DNA of 41,527 bases from Oopsacas minuta (lineage: Eukaryota > Porifera > Hexactinellida > Lyssacinosida > Leucopsacidae), in NCBI GenBank assembly GCA_024704765.1, contig JAKMXF010000060.1:1-41527 (forward strand). Direction: 5' to 3'. Below are positions 35,235 through 41,527 of the stretch, in pieces. Each line of letters begins with the position of its first letter. The stretch's first letter is position 1. The notes below the pieces were generated by a model that saw only the letters and a list, made by a program, of their open reading frames with translations, ran no database searches and was not told where the DNA came from. The position numbers and the translations under genes were made by a program.

Positions 35235-35815
35235 GGTTCAAGTACTATTACAAATACTTAAGTACAAATACAATTACTTCTCAAATATTCAAGTACAAAT
35301 ACAGATGAAGTTTAAAGTACTCAATTGTAAGTACAAGTACAAGTAATTTCTTTAACAAACTCAATTTCATATATTTTTCCAAGATTAGATAAATATCTCA
35401 AAGTTGTTTAATCTTCTTCCGAAGCTTTCTACTAGACATGTGATTAGTTCGAAATTATTGATAAACCTCCCAAAACAGGCACCTACGAGATACGACACTA
35501 ATTCTACCACTGACGCCGTATCTCGGAGGTTACCTTGTATTACAAAAACAATTTGGACTGAAAATTAGTACAACGTATATGTGGTTGTACATTGATTGCA
35601 TATAATGACAATTGTAGAGAAACTTAAATGTGTTACAATTTGATTCAATACTTGACATGCTATTTTTTTGCAAGAATGTGTAATTGAGTTTTGATAACCA
35701 ATGAAAAGTGGCTGTACTAGAAAAGTATTTCAAATTTCAAATACTTTAGCAACGTACTTAATTACAAGTACAAGTATTCAGGAAACTGTACTTAATTAAG
35801 TACAATTTTCTTGAA
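35235..35815. mobile_element. Non-autonomous element with AAGTAC subterminal repeats
   Basis: Both flanks (35235-35345 and 35735-35815) are dense in AAGTACAAGTAC / GTACTT motifs, with TTCAAG at each outer edge. Such arrays are typical of hAT-type non-autonomous elements. The centre has an inverted repeat, CTACGAGATACG / CGTATCTCGGAG (about 35483-35528). There is no coding frame of note. Exact termini and target duplication are uncertain. Confidence 0.5.
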
Positions 35816-35919
35816 TCAAAACCTGTTCCGACCGCAAATAGTGACATTGCCGTCACATGCGGCCGAAAGAAGAAGTTTTACAGGGACACTTCATCAAATG
35901 GACAAATTTAACCATCAAT

Positions 35920-36140
35920 ATTCGGATAGCACTTTATGTGTCCTGATAGAAATGCATATGTTACGATAGCACAATATATTCATATAAGTGAAGCACCTAA
36001 TAAGTCCCGCCAGCACTATGATGTCACAATAGCACCATTAATGTCACGTTAGCATCTGATATGTCGGAATATTACTAAATACGTTCTAATATCACCTTTT
36101 ATGTTCCAATAGCACTTAATACATTCCAATGGGAAAGCTG
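35920..36140 (+). repeat. 20-bp minisatellite block 3
   Basis: The cleanest block of the family. At about 36021-36126 consecutive 20-mers follow an exact 20-bp step: TGTCACAATAGCACCATTAA, TGTCACGTTAGCATCTGATA, TGTCGGAATATTACTAAATA and TGTTCCAATAGCACTTAATA. Confidence 0.85.
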
Positions 36141-36579
36141 AATCTGTCCTACGCATGAGTTCGAAATCTTTCCTACGGTAAATTAGATTCAATTGAAATG
36201 TCTATATTGTGAGTTGTTTATTATTACCAATATCAGTCGTTCCAAGACCATTGTGAGGGGGTTAGGAATTTAGTTTGGTACCTTATGGATCTGGGAGTTT
36301 TATTCGTATTATCTATCGCCGTATTTGATCCGAGGGTTTGTTCTTACGTGCTTACGTATGCCGAAGATTGTGTGTGTCAGCTTTTGGTGTATGTTTTTGT
36401 GTACTTTTTGCGCTTTGTTTCCTAACATGGATTAATCAAACATAGATCCCGAACAATTTGGTCGTAGGACAGATTCCGGTAATATCGTTGTGCATGATCA
36501 GACCACTCGTTCTAATCGCACCTGATATTCAATTACATGGAGCACCAGATGAGCACAGCCAGCAAATATTGTCACTTTA
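36141..36579. other. No recognised gene between minisatellite blocks
   Basis: T/G-rich segment (36340-36425) with an open but unrecognised plus-strand stretch at about 36440-36590. No motif was identified. Confidence 0.4.
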
Positions 36580-36960
36580 GGAACAACACTGCGCCTTATT
36601 TGTCCCATTTTCACTTTATATGATCAAAATGCATTTAATATGTCCAAATAGCTCCTTAGCATCACAATGGAGACATTCTATATCCCGTATGTACAGTAGA
36701 TGTATTACAGCAACATTACTGTCCACCTAAAACATCATTTGTCCATATAGCACTTAGTATTCCCCATATCACCATATATGCATGCCCCAATAGCTCCATT
36801 TATGTTCCGAGAGCACCATATATTTCACAAAACGAAACACTTTATAAGTCTCTTTATCACTATTATTGCACAATGACACCATAAATGTACCGTTTGTATT
36901 AGATGCCTCGATAGCACGTTTTATGTATCAATTGCAACATTTGTTGCTCAATAGCTATCT
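36580..36960 (+). repeat. ~20-bp minisatellite block 4
   Basis: Units such as TGTCCATATAGCACTTAGTA and TGTTCCGAGAGCACCATATA recur at 18-24 bp. 'TTTCAC/CGAAAACGAAACAC' occurs here and in block 2, so the blocks share a longer-range order and are probably copies of one larger array. Confidence 0.75.
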
Positions 36961-37102
36961 GCCTAGATTGGTCTTAGCGGGCAATATCAGCAATTTGTAC
37001 GCTATTTGGATTACCAGTTCAGAATAATTTTAGGTCTTATTCCTGTGTTGAATATTTAAGGTCTTATTCCTTCTTCAAATTCGAGGTAACCAAAAGTTCA
37101 CA

Positions 37103-37143
37103 GAGCATGCTCATATAAATCTACACAGACCCAGAGCATGCTC
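37103..37143. promoter_or_regulatory. Twin perfect palindromes GAGCATGCTC upstream of the 37.2 kb gene
   Basis: GAGCATGCTC at 37103-37112 and again at 37134-37143, both preceded by CA and starting 31 bp apart (about three helical turns). TATAAAT at 37114-37120 lies between them. An ATATATAT stretch at 37160-37168 follows. The start codon is 94 bp past the second palindrome. This is the geometry of a dimeric regulator site, but that role is inferred. Confidence 0.45.
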
Positions 37144-37236
37144 GAAGGAGGATCAATAATATATATATGCGAGTAAAATATCCACAGGAATAATAATTAC
37201 TAACGAATCGCACTCCAATTTTATACTAATTTATCA

Positions 37237-38003
37237 ATGCCACGAATCACTAAAGCAAATGCTAGACAACACTTTCAAAGTGCTCTAGATGTATTTACTG
37301 AGGTTACTGGCGAAGCAATAGGTGCAACATTACCCTGGAATGGAAAAATGAATGTCATTGGGGGACATTCATTCAAGGAGTGTACTGGAAAAATAAGAGC
37401 GAAATATGGCATACCTAGCCAAGCAAGCCCATTAGCAAAACAAGAAATTGATAGAGATTTTGCAGAATTATCTACACAAAACTATCACAGATTGAATGCC
37501 TCGACACTTCGGGGGATGATCGGATGGATAACACAGCAAGCTGTAAGTTTGGTAATACGTATTTAATTGCCCAATTATTTGTACTACGTATTCTTTGGGT
37601 TTGCTATTTTACTCGTTTAGGAAGAAAACGAAACTTATGGAGCCAGAAACAACCTAAATGATAGTCATGGCGTACCCCATTCTGTAATGTAAGGAAAAGT
37701 AATCGCGAGTGCTTATTAAGTGTATTAGATACATAAAAACCCGAGATTCTGAAGAGAAGAATTTCGAGAGAGCAACTTTCGTGATAGATCATCACATGCT
37801 AGTCCAGAGAAGAAAACTGAACTAGCATTTTATATGATATCTTATCATCTGATAGGGATGAATCTCCTATTTCAGAAGACATTCCAAAAAACATTGATCT
37901 GGAATTCTGGTATAGTGACCATACTTCAAGTCTATCAGACATACTATCACCTTCGACTCCACGCCTTAATTTTTCTCTAATTCCTGATACACCAGTTAAG
38001 TAA
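37237..38003 (+). CDS. Putative three-exon gene, unknown protein (183 aa)
   Basis: Exon 1 (37237-37542, 102 codons) begins MPRITKANARQHFQSALDVF and contains GIPSQASPLAKQEIDRDFAE. The intron at 37543-37620 starts GTAAGT and ends in a T-rich tract and CGTTTAG (78 bp). Exon 2 (37621-37688) follows in frame: EENETYGARNNLNDSHGVP. A second donor, GTAAGG at 37689, joined to an acceptor ...ACTAG at 37825 keeps the frame into exon 3 (37826-38003). That exon is acidic and Ser/Pro-rich (SSDRDESPISEDIPKNIDLE) and ends PDTPVK at TAA. An alternative acceptor at 37754 also stays open to about 37980; without the second intron the protein ends at 37692. No signal peptide, membrane segment or known domain is seen. 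It is the only undamaged candidate gene here, and could be host or transposon-borne. The first intron is convincing; the second is less so. Confidence 0.5.
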
Positions 38004-38149
38004 TGCCATAAACAAAGTGAGTAGATGAAAAATGGAATTAGTTCTACGTTATAAACAACTGAATACCAGTTATAGCACTTGCATAGACTCAAAATGGAGA
38101 TTGGTAGGGCCATTTCAGATAAGTTTTATTCGAGAAGACTATGATCATC

Positions 38150-38738
38150 GGTAACACCTAAGATCTTTCTCAATAGCACACAATAGGGTGTATTTTATGT
38201 TTTCTCGCCTTGGAGGTGTGTCAGGAAAAGGGACATTGTTTTTTTGAGTCGCTGGGAGTTGTTGACCTGACTTTTCATCTGATTAGTTAAACAAAATGCT
38301 ATTAGAATTTGATTCGCGCATTCATACCTCACTAATGGTACTGCTCATCGGTAGATTTTGGATAGGGATTTTTATTGAAGCCACCCTTCATCGCTGTATA
38401 TGTATTCTCTTATATTTTGTATTCAGATTACCGAATCCAATAAGGATTACGATCATTCGTCGATTCTATTTGGCTCTTTTCGTATGAGGGATGTACACTT
38501 CCCTTTCTGTTTAGCTAAAGGAACACTTTCCATATTATCTACTGAAGGGTATTCTACCTATTTTAGCATCAGTCACCTCCGTTTTTGATAGTATGTTTGT
38601 ATACTCATCCGTTCTCTGCAATGGCTTTCCCTCTGGCATGAATCTCCTCTCGTCGAAATGAACAGGTGGAAATTTTGGTATTGCTTCTGGTAGTAGTTTT
38701 GCAATCGCTAAGTTGAACCGAAGAGTATCTGTTTCCTC
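38150..38738 (-). pseudogene. Decayed minus-strand coding stretch, family unknown
   Basis: On the minus strand the frame 38738-38535 has no ATG at its head but reads like protein: LRFNLAIAKLLPEAIPKF, HFDERRFMPEGKPLQRTDEY and EVTDAKIGRIPFSR, then TAA. Another frame continues MESVPLAKQKGKCTSLIRKE (about 38530-38455). A third gives SDEKSGQQLPATQKNNVPFP and TPPRRENIKYTLLC (about 38282-38170). The pieces are polar and unlike random AT-rich frames. Together they suggest an old gene or transposon ORF broken by frameshifts, or several exons. It converges on the 37237-38003 gene. No family is recognised. Confidence 0.4.
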
Positions 38739-38799
38739 TCATAATCTTCACGTTCGAACACTTTGTGTTGTATACTAACATTATAAGACACAAAGTCTA

Positions 38800-38965
38800 C
38801 GTATGGTGGTCCATTTATGCTGAGCATTAAAAGGACGCGCTCCAGGTCCACGCTCAAACTTGAGGAGCGAAGGCTGAAGTCGCTCTTTCGTGAAATAAGG
38901 AAACGAAACTGGAGAGTCGCTCATATATTTGAGGAGCGCGCACCAGTAACGGCGCTCCATTTTGT
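38800..38965 (-). repeat. GC-rich segment with duplicated GGAGCG / CGCTCCTCAA motifs
   Basis: About 50% G+C against a background near one-third. CGCTCCTCAA followed by a TGAGCG box (minus strand) occurs twice, about 70 bp apart. A 64-codon minus-strand frame (38781-38975) runs through it, but its repeats argue for a DNA repeat or transposon end over a gene. Confidence 0.5.
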
Positions 38966-38975
38966 CTTCACTCAA

Positions 38976-40098
38976 ATTTAAATTATTAAATCTAAAAATT
39001 ATCTAATATTCTTCAAATACCTAGAAGTTGTCCAATTTTACAATTTATTTTCATAAATCTTCAGGAATAAATTAGCTCCTACATATTGGAATAAGATTTG
39101 TAAATTCTTCCAGCATGTTTCCCATTTATATGTGTATAGTAAGATCATCGCTTATAGCTATAATAGGCCATATATGAGTAGTCGCTTGATTCATAAATAT
39201 ACTTGTTGAAGAATCTTGAGCTCATTTACTGTGCCGAAATTATTTTTGTTCACAATTACTATGCGAACAATAAAATCTCAGTGTATAAAGTAGTTGATAA
39301 TATCCCTCCCGAAATTACTTTTAGGGTTCGGGCCTTACTCTGAAAATAGATATTGATAGCTGAAATACCGAAGCCTTCCCTAACATTCATTATACCTCAT
39401 TTAAATGAACTACCTTTGGATCGCGGACCCCACGATTGCAACAATATCAGGACATGTTATAAGGTGTATGTAACCACGTGTACAACAACAAATCTGATTT
39501 GTTTAGAAGCGCAACGGCGGTTATTATATTGGACAGCTTCAATCTATTGTAAATAACCTGTAGAAACTGAATCCCAATGGGTTAGTATGTTGTTATGCGT
39601 GGTAATTCAGCAAAAATACAAAGTATAATATGATTGGCCAATTTAATATCGAATATAATGCATTGATTTGATTGAAAGATGTGTTGAAAAATCACATACC
39701 TTTTGATCACATCATCCGATCTCTAAATACTCCTTATTCATAATAGGTGACCAAAGTGTATCTTGCAAAAACAACGGTCCAGGCATCTCCAAGGAGATGT
39801 GATGAAACACATATACAAACACGAACACAGACATACTACTTGATACATACAGAATTCCGAAGAATGACCCTAAATGATGCTCCGAATATATGAAACAATT
39901 CACAGTACAATTCAATAATAAACTTCAGACGTGAAAATATGTTCAATCACATGAAAAAGTGTCTATACTTTTGAAATATTTGAATGATATTTTAGGTTCC
40001 CGGTTACCCCTGACTAACAGGTGGGTTAATCTCTAGGAAAATTTGGAATGTGCTAAATTTGATGTCTATCATGACAAACATATTTTGAAGGATCCCTC
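38976..40098. other. No recognised gene
   Basis: AT-rich sequence. CATCTCC-aa-GGAGATG at about 39784-39799 is a small hairpin. Open frames at 39353-39556 and 39712-39915 have no recognised features. Confidence 0.45.
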
Positions 40099-40116
40099 AA
40101 ACGGACAGACGTACGG

Positions 40117-40164
40117 AAGTAGTACAACATCCATGCTCGTAATGACATGGATGTTGTACGACTT
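40117..40164. repeat. 19-bp hairpin, 10-nt loop
   Basis: Arms 40117-40135 and 40146-40164 match at 18 of 19 positions (GTACAACATCCATG is the perfect core). ACGGA on the left and TCCGT on the right can extend the stem after a bulge, giving about 80 nt in all. Confidence 0.9.
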
Positions 40165-40399
40165 CTATCCATCCGTAAAGCGAATATACTGACAAAATTC
40201 ATAGATTAAGACATGTATAGACTTTCTAGCAAAATATGTTTGCATAAAAAATTATAACATACCTAGTAGGAATGTTTCCTAATGGGCGCATACTATATAG
40301 ATCGGTAATGGCTTGAACTGATATAAACTTATGAAACATGCTGTGCGATCAAGCTGATTCCCGAAAAACATCAAGATTTGCCAGAGTAAAGGGACTTGT

Positions 40400-40903
40400 C
40401 TTGAAATTTGTGTCCCCTTATCTAAGAAAAGGGGAGACAGTTTGGAATTGATAGAAATTATATTGAATTCTGACAACACAAGTAATTCAATAATTATTTG
40501 TCATGGATCTCCACAAATTGATTATACAATTGTTTCAAGTCTATCTCCAACTATTTAGAGATAATATATTTAATATCCGATACCATTTTACTCATTTCAT
40601 CCTACGTTAGTCTGAAATGTGCGAATGATGCGCACCACCTTTGCTATGTCTCCAATAGAATTCACCATTACCTGGACCATAGTGCACAACCATAAACAAA
40701 TACCTAGCCACGCCACTGCAGACAATCCCAAAATTTGGTCAGAAAAGCGACTTTTGTAATTAGATGTCCCCTTATCCAAGATAAGTTGACACAGTTTGCA
40801 ATTACTAGCGATCAAGTCAATTTCCGGCAACCTCAAAATGTGTCAAATTAAGGAATTTGTTTTGAAATTAGGTGTCCCTTTATCCAAGATAAAGATACAC
40901 AAT
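40400..40903. repeat. Three dispersed copies of a hairpin-forming ~50-bp repeat
   Basis: Copies lie at about 40400-40450, 40755-40805 and 40858-40905. Each has TTTTGAAATTAGGTGTCC...TTATC-YAA-GA...ACACAGTTTG. In copy 2 CTTATC pairs with GATAAG; in copy 3 TTTATC pairs with GATAAA. In copy 1 CCCCTT pairs with AAGGGG. The stems are kept while the sequence differs. Minus-strand frames over them (40279-40479, 40597-40836) look alike only because of the repeat. Confidence 0.75.
40702..40718 (-). mobile_element. hAT-like terminus, minus orientation
   Basis: On the minus strand this reads CAGTGGCGTGGCTAGGT, the CAGNGGCGTRGCC type seen at 12720 and 17239. No partner end was identified. Confidence 0.45.
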
Positions 40904-40905
40904 AT

Positions 40906-41527
40906 GTATATATTCATATATATACACTTATAGATAGAATAATCACGCTAGTTGTTATTTAGTATACGTGGATTATAGGTTATCGCTGAGCCCAAATATA
41001 TGACAATCAGAAGGAATTGTATTGTTGTGTAGAGAGGGGTATGTCAAGCTATATTTACCTGCGACCGTAATTGATCCGGTAGGATCATAAATCCAGCCAC
41101 GGATGGCTCCCCAGCCTATACTAAGTTCCACCAGTTAGATAACACAGGTCAACAAAATTTAACTTCATTTTCTCATCAAGTATTAGATTGACATTTTCTA
41201 AGCTAGTTTTTAACGCTGAATTCAATTCTGCTTTCAGATTCTTTCCAGCGCGTCCAGCTTTTTTCCATCTACAAGTCAACGATTTTTATGTATTTCCTAA
41301 ATTTTTCCTGTTATTTTATGGCAGTGGCTGTCTTTTTGTCTTCTTACATGATAGCCATCTGAAATAAATCAACGTTTCGATGTTTTAGATTAATGCCAAG
41401 ATTATATCAGCTATTATCCTAGCTCTTGCATATAATTATTCACATTCATGCATGTATCAACTACTCACAAACTAAGGGGAAATACATATCCATCTAGAAG
41501 TATAAAGGTAGCTAACTAAATTAAAAG
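40906..41527. other. No recognised gene
   Basis: AT-rich sequence to the window edge. A short AGCCA-cgga-TGGCT inverted repeat lies at about 41095-41108. Nothing else was supported. Confidence 0.45.

Noticed and set aside
40279-40836. Two similar minus-strand frames suggesting a small gene family
   Set aside because: The shared peptide comes from the hairpin-forming DNA repeat at 40400-40903.

Overview
The window looks like intergenic DNA from an AT-rich invertebrate genome, roughly two-thirds A+T by eye. The evidence is that almost every recognisable reading frame is a decayed eukaryotic DNA transposase (hAT, Tc1/mariner, MULE), that one multi-exon gene model has small GT-AG introns, and that microsatellites, MITE-like hairpins and degenerate tandem repeats are everywhere. 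There are no operons, Shine-Dalgarno sites, rRNA, convincing tRNA or CRISPR. The mix of mariner DD41D, Tc1-like DD37E and several hAT lineages fits an arthropod (a crustacean or insect), but the species cannot be fixed from this sequence.

Layout. 1-290 is a 46-bp tandem array whose units carry a hairpin. 1889-4325 is a complete but dead hAT element (BED finger plus transposase) with terminal inverted repeats and an 8-bp target duplication. A broken RING-finger gene follows at 4410-4699. 5-12 kb is gene-poor, with a pogo-like terminus, a 170-bp foldback MITE and small repeats. 12.3-15 kb holds two blocks of a degenerate ~167-bp satellite in opposite orientations around a decayed unknown coding stretch. 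15.7-22 kb holds two inverted copies of a 'CTGCCAAG' element (431 and 1124 bp), a perfect 20-bp hairpin, a 20-bp-period minisatellite, a non-autonomous hAT with a perfect target duplication (17952-18376) and a minus-strand BED/DUF659 hAT transposase relic (18690-20619).

22.2-26.3 kb is a ZMYM1-like hAT relic with a Tc1-like DD37E element nested near its 3' end. 27.3-29.3 kb has an unidentified coding relic followed by a FLYWCH + MULE transposase relic. 29.6-31.2 kb carries pogo-type MITE ends and an isolated minus-strand frame with a 2A-like '...NPGP' motif. 31461-32823 is a mariner DD41D element with one frameshift, the best preserved transposase here. 34-37 kb carries more of the 20-bp minisatellite and an 'AAGTAC'-rich non-autonomous element.

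The only frame that looks intact is an unrecognised three-exon gene model at 37237-38003 (183 aa). It is preceded by two identical perfect palindromes GAGCATGCTC 31 bp apart. It converges on a decayed minus-strand coding stretch (38150-38738). The window ends with dispersed repeats whose hairpin stems differ between copies by compensatory changes (40.4-40.9 kb).

The genes do not form a pathway. The region records repeated and nested transposon insertion and decay. The 37 kb gene with its palindrome pair is the best candidate for something undescribed.
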